DNA of 64,000 bases from Phycisphaerales bacterium (GTDB lineage Bacteria > Planctomycetota > Phycisphaerae > UBA1845 > UTPLA1). The notes under the pieces were generated by a model. That model was given only the letters and a program-made list of their open reading frames with translations. It was not told the DNA's origin and made no database searches. Below, one piece after another: positions 27,408 to 36,496 of the stretch. Location: contig JACKHI010000001.1 in assembly GCA_020639075.1 (NCBI GenBank), forward strand, positions 2,604,001-2,668,000, read 5' to 3'. The first letter of the stretch is position 1. Every line of letters starts with the position of its first letter. A program made the position numbers and the translations under genes.

Positions 27408-29093
27408 TTAGTTGCTCGATCCTGAACCACCGGTCCGGGTCTTGCGCTGTTCATCGCCGTGGGGCGTGTAGGCGGGACCCAGACCGTTCAAGTTGCGATA
27501 ATAAATCACCTGCGGAATCGGTCCGCGCATCTGGAGGATCACCATGATCCGCTCGATGACGCCGTGATGATCCGCATATCCCACTGACTCGATCCTGTAC
27601 ATGGACGCTCGCGTCGTAATCTTGTCCAGAATCTGCCGGAATCGATTCTCGTCCAGCACACCATTCGCCAACAACCACGCCGGCGACGAACGATCGGCCG
27701 GCGACAGTTCCTTCCGCGCCTGGATGATCGCGTCCACCTCCGCGTCCGACAGTTCCGTCAATCCGCCGAGAACCGCCCGCGGTGCCGCGCTCACGTCGAT
27801 TCGCCCCTGGAAATACGGCGAGGGCTGTACCGTGAGCCGATCCAGAATCAGCGGCAAGTCCTCGACAGTGCCCGGCGGATCCTCCTCCGTGAGATTCGCA
27901 TACGTGGGCGGCGGCGTAGAGATATTCTCGGACGCTTGAATTTCTGCAATTTGATCGGCCAATTCCTCCGGCGTTATTTCCTGATTCTCGTCCGCAGGCT
28001 GGCTTGTCGTATCCGAGTCGCCTGGCTGTGTTGTCGTGTCGGTCTGGCCTTGCGTTTCGTCGATCTCGGGCGGCGGGGGCGCGGGAAGCAGGTTCATAAC
28101 ACTGTTAAACGTCTTGCCTGCTGATCGAACGCCCATGACATAGCTGACAATGTCGCTGTCGAACTCTTCTTCGAGTTGCGTTTGCAGCTTCTCTGTGTCC
28201 TGCTGGTTCAAAAAGATGCGCGGCCGGCCGTCGGCGGAGACGTTCATCTCCTGCGACCAGATCGTGAAGTAGCGCGCCAATCCCTGGAACAACTTGCCGT
28301 CGCCGTCATCGAATGGAAACGTCTCGTCGCCGTCGTCTTCGTTAGGATCGAGCAGTCCGTTCTGGTTGTAGTCTTCGCCGTAAACGATCCATCCTTCGAA
28401 TCCGCGAACGAGCAGAAGTTCGTCGACCGTGGAGAAGGGCGCCTTTTTTGCGCGATACGGCGGATCCAGCTGGCTGTACCACGCATCTTTTGCGCCATTC
28501 GGCCGCGGCGTGTCGCCGGCTTCGCGCCAGTCGAGCAGGGAATCGACGAGAATGTTGATGTCGACAGAGTCCTCCGTCGTCTGCGGAATCACGGCGTTGA
28601 ATAGCCGACGCAGCTGCAGCTCCGTGGCCGAATTGAGGTCCAGCCGGGCGCACTCGCCTGTGAAGCCGTAGCGCACTTTGTCAGGATCGTCGGGATCCGG
28701 CGCGATGAGGCTGTATCGAATGACGGGCTTGGCATCCGGGTCGTATGTCCGCGCTTCCGACGACTTGTCGATCGTCGCGATCCCCTCGTCGTCGGCGCCG
28801 TCAAACGGTACGGCTCGGAAATTGTCCGGGTTGTTGTACCACGCGCTGAGATCGCCCTGCTGATCCCTCAGCGTCGCAACGGCCCGCCAGACGCCTGCTT
28901 CCGCCGCCTGACGCAACTGGAACGACTGAATCCGCGTCTCGACGGTATCCACATGCGAACGCACCATGAGCGTGTACCCCGCTGCCAGCAGCGACAGCAA
29001 CACGATCATGACCAATACGATCAGCAGAACGAATCCGGATCGACGCGCAGTGGTCGAAGCACGACAAGGATATCGGCGGAAATTGCGCGTCAT
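27408..29093 (-). CDS. gspK: Minor pseudopilin GspK
   Basis: A 561-residue protein with a prepilin leader RRSG|FVLLIVLVMIVLLSLLAAGY cleaved after Gly20. Position +5 is Ile rather than Glu, as is characteristic of GspK at the pseudopilus tip. GspK-like helix-hairpin-helix segments follow (LDLNSATELQLRRLFNAV, APFSTVDELLLVRGF). It is longer than typical GspK (about 325 residues), mainly through an insert near DYNQNGLLDPNEDDGDE, an EF-hand-like loop, and a Thr/Gln/Asp/Glu-rich low-complexity stretch around residues 330-400. GspK caps the pseudopilus with GspI and GspJ, both encoded just upstream. The start overlaps the gspJ stop (ATGA). Confidence 0.9.
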   Translation of the reverse strand: MTRNFRRYPCRASTTARRSGFVLLIVLVMIVLLSLLAAGYTLMVRSHVDTVETRIQSFQLRQAAEAGVWRAVATLRDQQGDLSAWYNNPDNFRAVPFDGADDEGIATIDKSSEARTYDPDAKPVIRYSLIAPDPDDPDKVRYGFTGECARLDLNSATELQLRRLFNAVIPQTTEDSVDINILVDSLLDWREAGDTPRPNGAKDAWYSQLDPPYRAKKAPFSTVDELLLVRGFEGWIVYGEDYNQNGLLDPNEDDGDETFPFDDGDGKLFQGLARYFTIWSQEMNVSADGRPRIFLNQQDTEKLQTQLEEEFDSDIVSYVMGVRSAGKTFNSVMNLLPAPPPPEIDETQGQTDTTTQPGDSDTTSQPADENQEITPEELADQIAEIQASENISTPPPTYANLTEEDPPGTVEDLPLILDRLTVQPSPYFQGRIDVSAAPRAVLGGLTELSDAEVDAIIQARKELSPADRSSPAWLLANGVLDENRFRQILDKITTRASMYRIESVGYADHHGVIERIMVILQMRGPIPQVIYYRNLNGLGPAYTPHGDEQRKTRTGGSGSSN

Positions 29094-29992
29094 ATTCCGC
29101 CTCCTGCACCACCCAGGCCGGTGCTCTCCTGCGCCCGCATCAGTCTCGAACCAAAGAACGTATCCGCCTGGAGGAGCCGGACTGTCACAGTGTAAGTGGT
29201 CGGTGAATAGGGCTCGGGGACTGCGGGCATCAGATCAGACGAACCGAAAGCCGGCTCATCCGTGTTGTCGTTTTCGTTGTCGTCCTGCTTGTCGATGGGC
29301 GGAAGTTCGCTGTAACCAACCGTAATTTCGACCGCCTGCGGCAGCGAATTACCGCCGTTGGTGCTCTCGCCGATGTCCCAGGAATCGGTCCAATCGACGC
29401 CGTCGAAATAGCGGAAGCGAATGTACTTCAACTCATCGGAAATAACGTCGAGCGCGACCGACTTCTCGTCGCTGTCGATGAAGGCGAGTTGAAACGGAGT
29501 CTTGACTTCGCGGCGTACGAGACCCAGCGGTTTGGGCCCTTCCGTGCCGTCGGCATAAATATGGGGCTCGTACTCCTCTTCCTGATCGTATGCAAGGTAG
29601 TATTGCACCTGCCGGATGTCGCATTCGGCGGGCGGCACTTCATCCGTGATCGATCGCCGCTGGAAGACCTGTTTGCCGGGGAATCGAACGCACTGGATGC
29701 TGATGAAGCGATCCGTTCCGGAGACGCCCGGTCCCATGCTGGTGAGAAAGCCGTTGCATGCCCGAACCTCATCAGCAATCTGATTGGCGACACGCTGGGC
29801 GAGCACACCTGACTTGACGGCGACGCGGCCTTGTTCGCGCATCTGCATCGTCGTGCCGTAGAACATAAACATCATCGCACCGAGCAGAATAATCAGACCG
29901 AGAGCGAGCACGACTTCCACGAGCGTGAAGCCGGGGCGTCGGCACTTGTCAGAGCGTTGGACGGCAGAGTTGGAGGCGTCTCGCAACATCAT
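29090..29992 (-). CDS. gspJ: Minor pseudopilin GspJ
   Basis: A 300-residue prepilin-like protein. The leader KCRRPG is followed by FTLVEVVLALGLIILLGAMMF, with cleavage after Gly21 and Glu26 at mature position +5. The globular part is GspJ-like and beta-rich. In the GspH/I/J/K tip complex GspJ contacts GspI and GspK. The gene is four-base coupled on both sides: its ATG overlaps the gspI stop and its stop overlaps the gspK start. The family assignment J rather than another minor pseudopilin comes partly from gene order. Confidence 0.85.
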   Translation of the reverse strand: MMLRDASNSAVQRSDKCRRPGFTLVEVVLALGLIILLGAMMFMFYGTTMQMREQGRVAVKSGVLAQRVANQIADEVRACNGFLTSMGPGVSGTDRFISIQCVRFPGKQVFQRRSITDEVPPAECDIRQVQYYLAYDQEEEYEPHIYADGTEGPKPLGLVRREVKTPFQLAFIDSDEKSVALDVISDELKYIRFRYFDGVDWTDSWDIGESTNGGNSLPQAVEITVGYSELPPIDKQDDNENDNTDEPAFGSSDLMPAVPEPYSPTTYTVTVRLLQADTFFGSRLMRAQESTGLGGAGGGI

Positions 29993-30795
29993 TGGCGCCC
30001 CCTTCCGGGACCTGCGCCGTCGTCAGAATCGTCGTCCTTCTGATTGCCGCCGTCATTCGCGCCGGCGCCATTCGCATTGGACCCGCCGATCGCCTGGTTT
30101 GCCGCATTCTGCAGGTTGCCCAGGTTTCCGGAGTTGACGGCGTTCAACAGCTGATCGATCTGGCCGGCGCCGAGTTGGCTGCCGAAAGCCTGAAGCAGCG
30201 CCGGCAGCATCTCGACCAGCTGATCCGCGGGCAGCTGCGCGAGAATTCTCGGATCGAAATTCGCCGGATCGAACAACTGCGATCCGCCCGGTATCAGGTT
30301 AGTCAGATCCTCTATCTGGGTTTCGTCGAGCCCGAAATCGCGTTCGAAATCGAAACCGCGCGGCTCGACGCGGACGATTCGCGTACGAAGCACGTTTTCG
30401 CGGGCCTCCTCATCGTCCGGATCACCCATGTAAATGTTGATGTCGATCTCGTAGATCCCGTCGACGCGCTGCGAAGGCTCCGATTCGATTCCCCACGACA
30501 TTCCAGGAATCGATTCCTGGATCCCCATCGTGTTGAAATACCCGGATTGTTCGCGCTCCAGCATGTCGATGTCGGGGAAACCGTCCCGATCCTGGTCCAC
30601 GCCGGTATCGAGCGTCGTAATCAGCTTTTCCGTGAGCAACATCGCCCGCGTCCGGACTTCGGCTTTCTCGATGAAGTACTGGCCGTTCCTGAACACCACG
30701 CCGATGGCGACCATGGCGGTCAGGAGCAACCCGAGCGCAATGACGACTTCGAGCAACGCCGCGCCGCGCCGACACGGCCTCACGGCGTCAGACAT
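29989..30795 (-). CDS. gspI: Minor pseudopilin GspI-like
   Basis: A 268-residue prepilin-like protein. The leader CRRG|AALLEVVIALGLLLTAMVA has Gly11 before the cut and Glu16 at +5, but Ala replaces Phe at +1. Length far exceeds typical GspI (about 125): the globular domain is followed by a long Asn/Gly/Gln/Asp-rich tail (SNANGAGANDGGNQKDDD). A loop VDQDRDGFPDID resembles a calcium-binding DxDxDG motif. I chose the ATG at 30795 because GGGG precedes it and the leader is then of normal length. A much longer frame to 30999 lacks support. It precedes gspJ with a four-base overlap. Confidence 0.82.
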   Translation of the reverse strand: MSDAVRPCRRGAALLEVVIALGLLLTAMVAIGVVFRNGQYFIEKAEVRTRAMLLTEKLITTLDTGVDQDRDGFPDIDMLEREQSGYFNTMGIQESIPGMSWGIESEPSQRVDGIYEIDINIYMGDPDDEEARENVLRTRIVRVEPRGFDFERDFGLDETQIEDLTNLIPGGSQLFDPANFDPRILAQLPADQLVEMLPALLQAFGSQLGAGQIDQLLNAVNSGNLGNLQNAANQAIGGSNANGAGANDGGNQKDDDSDDGAGPGRGRQ

Positions 30796-31151
30796 CGCGC
30801 AATCCCCAAGTCGCGCACTCCGGCAAGTGCGATATGGAGGGTGCTTGATGTCGATGTGGTGAAGCACGCTGGACGATCCCCGCAGCGACACCCCTTTGTG
30901 TCGAAAAAACGTCACGTCAAACCCTCTCCTTGTACGCCGAATAGCGGCATTCGTCGCAGAATCCGGGAGCCGGGTCGCCGAGTTTTTGAGACTGCTCAAA
31001 GGGGTGACCGCGCTATGCCCAGCAGACGCATCACGCGCCAGTACAGCCGCGCTGCGCGCAAACGCACCGACACAACCATAAACTACAGAAATGAATAGAG
31101 TTACAGCAGGATGACCGACGACATCGGAATTGAATGTCGCGTGGAAGGATC
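30796..31151. other. Gap inside the gsp operon between gspH and gspI
   Basis: This 356-base gap breaks the otherwise tight operon. It contains a small hairpin (CGACAC/GTGTCG near 30890) and runs of T on the minus strand, but no clear promoter, terminator or gene. A separate promoter for gspI-gspJ-gspK and the genes downstream is possible. Confidence 0.4.
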
Positions 31152-32474
31152 TTACTTGCGACCGCCGCCCTTGACGGTCTCCGGCTTGCCGCCGCCAGGA
31201 TCTCGGCCGCCGCCGTTTCCGGGCTTCCCGCCGCCGTTGCGTCCAGGACGTCCGCCGCCGCCGTCACCGCTGCCGCCCGTCGCGCCGGGCTTGCCGCCCC
31301 CACGACTGCCGCCGCCTGCGCCGGCTCTACCGCCGCCACCCCTCGATCCACTGCCCCGACCGCCGCCGACGCCCATTCCGCCTCCGCCGCCATTCAGGGC
31401 GTTGCGAATGTTGTCGCGTTCGTCGGCAGACAGACCGGAGTCGTCGAGCTTCTGATCGAGGTCCGAGCCCGTCGCATTCGGCCCGCTCGCACCGCCGCTG
31501 AGTGCTCCGTCCACAAGGTCGGAGATTTCCCCATTGGATCCGGATTCGCCGGTTCCGCCGGTCGCCACATCATCCGGAATACCGTCGCCGTCTTCATCCA
31601 CGGCCGGACTGCCGCCGAAGCCGGTCGATTTGAAGGAGAGTTTCCCTAGATCGCTGAGATCCGGCAGGTAAAGATTTTCGCGTTTGACGTAGTTGTCGGA
31701 GTTGAGCTGATCGTCTTCGCTCATCGGCATTTGGACAGATGCGAGCCCCGTACGACCATCCAGCAGGATCCATCGCGTGGGTTCCTTGTCATCCAGCTCC
31801 TCACCCGGCGCTTTGCGCGCCAACGTGATCAGGGCCCAGTCGACGGCGCCGTGGGCGTCGAAGTTGATGAGGGGACGTTCCTCGTCGACGGGGTAGTCGG
31901 AATCGGCCATCGCGCTCTTCAGGTCGGCGTTGTCGGCCGACACGAACAAGTCGTCGGTATCAAGGGCGCCGATTTCGTCCTTCTTCAGCGTCGCCTTGTC
32001 GTCGTCCTGCTCCAGCTCGGGACTGTCGTTGATTGAGATCGGCTTCGTGAACTTGGGCCGCCCCGGCTTGATCTTGTGGACCTGCACGTCGGACAACAGC
32101 AGAGACGCCATCGCCTGCTCCGCCCACGCCGCGCTGACGGGCTCCCATATGTTGGGTTCGAGAATCGGATCCCGCTCGATCTCGATGATCGGTTGATGCG
32201 CATTCGGTTCGAACCGAACGCGAACACGGCGGTTCTCCTTCATCGCCTCGGCCCGCGCCATGTAGAGCACGTCCCGAAAGCGCGCGGCCGACTCGGGCAA
32301 TTCCGAGCCGGTAATCTGCGTCTCCAGCACGGGCCACGTGATCCCGGCAAGCATGACGAGCATGCCGATGACGAGCAGAATCTCGATCAGCGTGAATGCA
32401 CGAAGTCGCTTATTGCCACGCGCATAACGTGGGCGATCGCCGCGAGTCCATACTGTCGAGAATCGGTTGCGCAT
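31152..32474 (-). CDS. gspH: Minor pseudopilin GspH-like with glycine-rich tail
   Basis: A 440-residue prepilin-like protein. A 26-residue basic leader ends in RLRA, followed by FTLIEILLVIGMLVMLAGITWPVL. Cleavage would follow Ala26 rather than the usual Gly, and Glu31 is at +5. The region VLYMARAEAMKENRRVRVRF matches the GspH/FimT core. Residues near DEDGDGIPDD form a calcium-loop-like motif. The last roughly 75 residues are extremely Gly/Arg-rich (GGGGMGVGGGRGSGSRGGGG), absent from ordinary GspH (about 170 residues). The ATG at 32474 has GGGG upstream; a TTG at 32477 is adjacent. It lies between gspG and gspI. Confidence 0.83.
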   Translation of the reverse strand: MRNRFSTVWTRGDRPRYARGNKRLRAFTLIEILLVIGMLVMLAGITWPVLETQITGSELPESAARFRDVLYMARAEAMKENRRVRVRFEPNAHQPIIEIERDPILEPNIWEPVSAAWAEQAMASLLLSDVQVHKIKPGRPKFTKPISINDSPELEQDDDKATLKKDEIGALDTDDLFVSADNADLKSAMADSDYPVDEERPLINFDAHGAVDWALITLARKAPGEELDDKEPTRWILLDGRTGLASVQMPMSEDDQLNSDNYVKRENLYLPDLSDLGKLSFKSTGFGGSPAVDEDGDGIPDDVATGGTGESGSNGEISDLVDGALSGGASGPNATGSDLDQKLDDSGLSADERDNIRNALNGGGGGMGVGGGRGSGSRGGGGRAGAGGGSRGGGKPGATGGSGDGGGGRPGRNGGGKPGNGGGRDPGGGKPETVKGGGRK

Positions 32475-32543
32475 CAAAGCCCCGTCGTACCCGATGGCTT
32501 CGAACCGCCTGCCTTCACGCTGGCGGTTGCGAAACGGCTCGAG

Positions 32544-32999
32544 TTACTTGTCTTTCCAGTTGTTGATGTCGTCCTCGTCGCCGTCGATCCCGTTGGGTCC
32601 GAGGCTGTAGAGGTCGAACTTGCCTTCGTTGTGATCGCCGGGGAAGCGGTAGACGAACGGATGCGTCCAGGGATCAACGAGACCTTGGGCATCGTTGAGG
32701 TACGGCCCCGTCCATTTCTCGGCAATCTCGTCGTCGCTCGGCTTCTCCATCAGGTCCTTCAGTTCCTCGGGATACTGCCCCGTGTTGAACTTGTACAGGT
32801 CGATCGCCTGCGTAATGCTGCCATTCGGACCAATCGCAGCCCGCGCCATATCCTTCTTGGCGTTTTCGCTCTGGCTGATCAGCGCGGGAATCGCGAACGC
32901 GGCCAGCAGCGCGAGCAGGCCGACCACGAGCAGGATTTCAAGCAGCGTAAAGCCCTTGCGACTTCGGGGGTTCCGGCGAATGAATGCGTGTGACACCAT
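32544..32999 (-). CDS. gspG: Major pseudopilin GspG
   Basis: A 151-residue protein with a textbook prepilin leader RSRKG|FTLLEILLVVGLLALLAAFAIPAL (cut after Gly16, Glu21 at +5). The GspG core follows (QAIDLYKFNTGQYPEELKDLMEKP, PWTHPFVYRFPGDHNEGKFDLYSLGPNGIDGDEDDINNW). The final motif is the conserved GspG calcium-binding region. This is the major subunit that polymerises into the periplasmic pseudopilus. GAGGAG sits about ten bases before the ATG, one of the strongest ribosome-binding sites in the operon and consistent with high expression. It follows gspF by about 100 bases. Confidence 0.95.
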   Translation of the reverse strand: MVSHAFIRRNPRSRKGFTLLEILLVVGLLALLAAFAIPALISQSENAKKDMARAAIGPNGSITQAIDLYKFNTGQYPEELKDLMEKPSDDEIAEKWTGPYLNDAQGLVDPWTHPFVYRFPGDHNEGKFDLYSLGPNGIDGDEDDINNWKDK

Positions 33000-33102
33000 G
33001 ATGATTAACTCCTCATTTCACGTTCGATTGACGCCCGACGGCCGGATCAGCCTACCGCCGGATTCGCCTCGATACCAGTTACAGACTGTCTTCTACTCAC
33101 TC

Positions 33103-34299
33103 TCAATGCCCGCCGCCGGCGCTCATCGTCAGGATCGGCAGCAGCAACGCGACGGCGATGACCGCCACGACGCCCGCCATGCCCACGAGCAGGAGCGGCT
33201 CCAACATTCTCACAGCCAGGTCGATCTTCCGCGATGTCCGGGCTTCATACGAATCGGCGATCGTGACGAGCACGTTCTCGAGATTGTTGCTCTCTTCGCC
33301 GATCGCGATCATGTCGATGATATCCAGCGGAAACAGCTTGCTGTGGCCGAGGGGCTTTGAAAGCGTGGCGCCCTTTCGCACGCTTTCCGTCGAATCCTCG
33401 ATCACGCCCGCCAGAATCTGATTTCCCGCCGAATCCCGTGCAATCTTCAGCGACTGCAGGATGGGAACGCCGTTCTTCAGCAGCGTTCCCAGGATTCGAC
33501 AGAATCGGCAGATCGCGACGAGCACGAAGATGTTGCCGACCAGCGGCGCCTTCAACTGAAGCCTGTCGAAATAGAGTCGTCCCGTCGGGCTGCGAAAGAA
33601 ACCCACCACAAGGGCCACGACCACAAAGACGCCGCCCAGCATCCAGAACCCATGTTCCTTAAGGAAATCGCAGGCCCCGAACACGAATTGCGTCAGCACC
33701 GGCAGTTTGTCCGCCTGCAGGAAGCCGCGGACCTTCGGCACGACGAACAGCAACAGGAAGATAATGATGATGACGCCGACGAACATCAGGACGGCCGGAT
33801 ACAACATCGAGCCGTACACCTTGTTGCGAAGCTCGTTCTGACGCTCCGTGAAGATGGCGATTCGGGACAGCACCTCTTCGAGGAACCCGCCCTTTTCACC
33901 CGCGCGAACCATCGAAACGTGCAGCGTGCTGAAGGCGTTGGGATGCTTGTCCATCGCGTCGGCGAGCGTCTGACCGCTCGCCAGGTCCTCGCGAACTTCC
34001 TTCAGCACCTCTTTCAGAACAACCTGATGCGTCTGCTTGTAAAGCACGTCCAACGATCGCAGCGCCGGCACGCCAGCGCGAAGCAGGTCGGAAAACTGGG
34101 CATAAAACACCGCAATGGCGGTCGCGCCGACCTTCTTGCGGCGATCGCCCGAGCCCGCCTTGCCGCCTTCGCGAACCTCAACGGGGAAGAGGGCCTGTTC
34201 GTCCAACGTGCGCAAGGCCTGCTGCTGCGAATCGGCCGCCAGAACGCCCGATACAGTCTGCCCCTCAATATTCCTCGCCACGTAGGTGAAACTCGGCAT
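33103..34299 (-). CDS. gspF: Type II secretion inner-membrane platform protein GspF
   Basis: A 398-residue polytopic protein with an N-terminal FTYVARNIEGQTVSGVLAADS segment and two tandem T2SSF domains (about 70-190 and 270-395). Each has the FxxxLxxLLxxGVPxLxSL-type helix (FYAQFSDLLRAGVPALRSLDV; FCRILGTLLKNGVPILQSLKI), and there are three membrane segments. GspF anchors the assembly ATPase and pulls pseudopilins from the membrane. It is the first gene of the minus-strand gsp operon; the matching ATPase gspE is not nearby. Length is normal for the family. Confidence 0.95.
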   Translation of the reverse strand: MPSFTYVARNIEGQTVSGVLAADSQQQALRTLDEQALFPVEVREGGKAGSGDRRKKVGATAIAVFYAQFSDLLRAGVPALRSLDVLYKQTHQVVLKEVLKEVREDLASGQTLADAMDKHPNAFSTLHVSMVRAGEKGGFLEEVLSRIAIFTERQNELRNKVYGSMLYPAVLMFVGVIIIIFLLLFVVPKVRGFLQADKLPVLTQFVFGACDFLKEHGFWMLGGVFVVVALVVGFFRSPTGRLYFDRLQLKAPLVGNIFVLVAICRFCRILGTLLKNGVPILQSLKIARDSAGNQILAGVIEDSTESVRKGATLSKPLGHSKLFPLDIIDMIAIGEESNNLENVLVTIADSYEARTSRKIDLAVRMLEPLLLVGMAGVVAVIAVALLLPILTMSAGGGH

Positions 34300-34489
34300 T
34301 CACGCCTACCCGCAGATCGCACTATCGTAAGCGACTGCAAAATATGATCTTATGGACAGGCCGACGCCAAAACACGCTCTCGGCGGCCGCCTGCCTCATC
34401 GCCCCTTATACGAACGGCAGATTCGCGGATTGCAGTCCAACAGACCTTTCATATCCCGATCCGGACCTATCCGGCTCGCCAGTCGCGAC

Positions 34490-36436
34490 TTATTCGGAAT
34501 CGGGCTCGAGATAGGTGTAGCCCTTCAGACCGTCCTCGTAGCTTCGAAGCATGTCCGCGGACTCTCGGAACGTGATCCGGCCGGCTCGCAAGGCGCGCTC
34601 CACGCCCCGCCGCAGACGCATCAGTAGATCCTCTGGGGCGTACTGCACATATCGAAGCACTTCCTCGACTGTGTCGCCGTCGACGATGTGATCGACGAAG
34701 TACTGACCGTCGTCGCGGACTGTGACATGGACGGCGTTGGTATCGCCGAAGAGGTTGTGCATGTCGCCGAGGATTTCCTGATACGCGCCGGTCATGAAGA
34801 TGCCGAGAAGGTAGTCGCCGCCGTCGAACTTGTGGACCTCCAACGTGTTCTTGAAGTCGCGGCGATCGATGAAGCTGTCCAGCCTGCCGTCGCTGTCGCA
34901 CGTGATGTCGGCGAGCACGGCCTTGACGTTCGGCTCCTCGCCGAGCCGATGGATCGGCATGATGGGCAGCAACTGATCGACGGCCCAGCAATCCGGGACG
35001 GACTGGAAGATCGAGAAGTTGCACGCATAGGTCGACGCGAGCTGTTGTTCAAGCCCCTTGAGTTCGTCCGGCACATAGTCCTTCTCCGCCATGACGCGCT
35101 GAATCTTGCGGCAGGCGGCCCAGAAGATGGACTCCACGACGCCGCAGTCCTTCAGCGTGAGATAGCCGAGCTTGAACAGCGTCATCGCTTCATCGCGCAG
35201 GTGCAGAACGTCGTGGTAGACCTCCTGAAAATTCTTCGAGTTGATTGAATTGTGTGCGTCGTGCAGGCTGAAGATCAGGTTGTGCGAATCTTCGGGCAGC
35301 GTCGCCGGGATCGGTTCATCGATCGGATCCGTCACGCCGAGGACGTTGAAGATCAGCGCCGAATGATGGGCCACGATCGCGCGGCCGCACTCCGTGACGA
35401 TTGTCGGATGCGCGATCTCCGCCTCGTTGCAGCTCGTCGAAAGTACGTCGACGATGTCGGCGACATACTCGTCCATCGAGTAATTCGCGCTCGATGCATA
35501 AGTGGTCGAACTTCCGTCGTAGTCGACCGCCATTCCGCCGCCGACGTCGAAATACCGGAGATTTCCGCCGAGATTCTTCAACTCGACGTAAAGCCGGGAG
35601 GCCTCGGAGAGCGCCTCTTTGAACGAGCGTATGTTGGTGATCTGGCTGCCCAGATGGAAATGCGTCAGCACGAGCGAGTCGAGCATGTTCAACTCGCGCA
35701 ACAGCTCGACGCTTCGCAGCATTTCAGTGATCGTCAGCCCGAACTTCGACTTCACGCCGCCCGATTCCTGCCAGCGGCCCGAGCCTCGCGTGGACAGCTT
35801 CATGCGAAATCCGATCTGCGGCGATACGCCCATCACGCGCGATCGCTCGATGATCCGCTCCAGCTCGCTGAATTCCTCGACGACGATGACGACCGTCTTG
35901 CCGAGCTTCGTGCCCCAGAGCGCCAAGTCGATATACTCGCTGTCCTTGTAGCCGTTACAGATGATCAGCGGTTGATCGGCGTCGAGCATCGCCAGGACCG
36001 CGATGAGCTCGGGCTTGCTGCCGGCTTCCAGGCCGAACTGATGCGGCTCGCCGTACTGGATGATCTCCTCCACGACATGTCGTTGCTGATTCACTTTGAT
36101 GGGAAAGACGCCCATGTAGGCGCCCTTGTATTCATGCGCAGACATCGCGCGATCGAACGCGGAATTCAACTGATCGAGTCGCGAGCGAATGATGTCCGAA
36201 AAGCGGATGAGAAGCGGTAGATTCAATTGACGTGCACGGAGCTCATCGACCAGTTCCTTCAGGTCGAACCGCGGACCATCCGGACCGCGCGGACTGACGT
36301 CGACATTTCCCTTGGCGTTGATACCGAAGAAGCCGGCCCCCCAGGAGTCGATGTTGTAAAGCTCTTTCGAGTCCTCAACCGACCAGGTCTTCAAAACGTC
36401 AGAAGGCCGTCGGTTCTGCGACGTCGCGTGCGCCAT
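34490..36436 (-). CDS. speA: Biosynthetic arginine decarboxylase
   Basis: A 648-residue PLP enzyme of alanine-racemase-like fold that converts arginine to agmatine, the first step of agmatine-route putrescine synthesis. Family features are WSVEDSKELYNIDSWGAGFFGIN near the N-terminus, the PLP-lysine segment GVFPIKVNQQRHVVEEI, LTHFHLGSQITNI, DVGGGMAVDYDG and the catalytic-cysteine region SVPDCWAVDQLLPIMPIHRL. The length matches SpeA (about 630-660). A long imperfect hairpin occupies the leader just upstream of the start (36451-36496). It is transcribed in the same direction as the gsp operon and lies upstream of it, 190 bases from gspF. Confidence 0.96.
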   Translation of the reverse strand: MAHATSQNRRPSDVLKTWSVEDSKELYNIDSWGAGFFGINAKGNVDVSPRGPDGPRFDLKELVDELRARQLNLPLLIRFSDIIRSRLDQLNSAFDRAMSAHEYKGAYMGVFPIKVNQQRHVVEEIIQYGEPHQFGLEAGSKPELIAVLAMLDADQPLIICNGYKDSEYIDLALWGTKLGKTVVIVVEEFSELERIIERSRVMGVSPQIGFRMKLSTRGSGRWQESGGVKSKFGLTITEMLRSVELLRELNMLDSLVLTHFHLGSQITNIRSFKEALSEASRLYVELKNLGGNLRYFDVGGGMAVDYDGSSTTYASSANYSMDEYVADIVDVLSTSCNEAEIAHPTIVTECGRAIVAHHSALIFNVLGVTDPIDEPIPATLPEDSHNLIFSLHDAHNSINSKNFQEVYHDVLHLRDEAMTLFKLGYLTLKDCGVVESIFWAACRKIQRVMAEKDYVPDELKGLEQQLASTYACNFSIFQSVPDCWAVDQLLPIMPIHRLGEEPNVKAVLADITCDSDGRLDSFIDRRDFKNTLEVHKFDGGDYLLGIFMTGAYQEILGDMHNLFGDTNAVHVTVRDDGQYFVDHIVDGDTVEEVLRYVQYAPEDLLMRLRRGVERALRAGRITFRESADMLRSYEDGLKGYTYLEPDSE

Positions 36437-36450
36437 CCAAATTTCCCCAT

Positions 36451-36496
36451 GCCCGGAGTGAGGCCGGACTCCAAAATAAACCTCACGCCTCCGGGC
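36451..36496 (-). promoter_or_regulatory. Leader hairpin upstream of speA
   Basis: On the minus strand GCCCGGA-GGC-GTGAGG (36496 down to 36481) pairs with CCTCACTCCGGGC (36463 down to 36451), giving 13 base pairs with a three-base bulge and a 17-base loop. It ends about 14 bases before the speA ATG and would place the GGGGA ribosome-binding site right at its foot. The structure is seen directly; a regulatory role is inferred. Confidence 0.45.

Noticed and set aside
35252..36220. Plus-strand frame of 322 codons opposite speA
   Set aside because: It is the complement of the well-supported speA gene and is Arg/Asp/Leu-rich with no domain.
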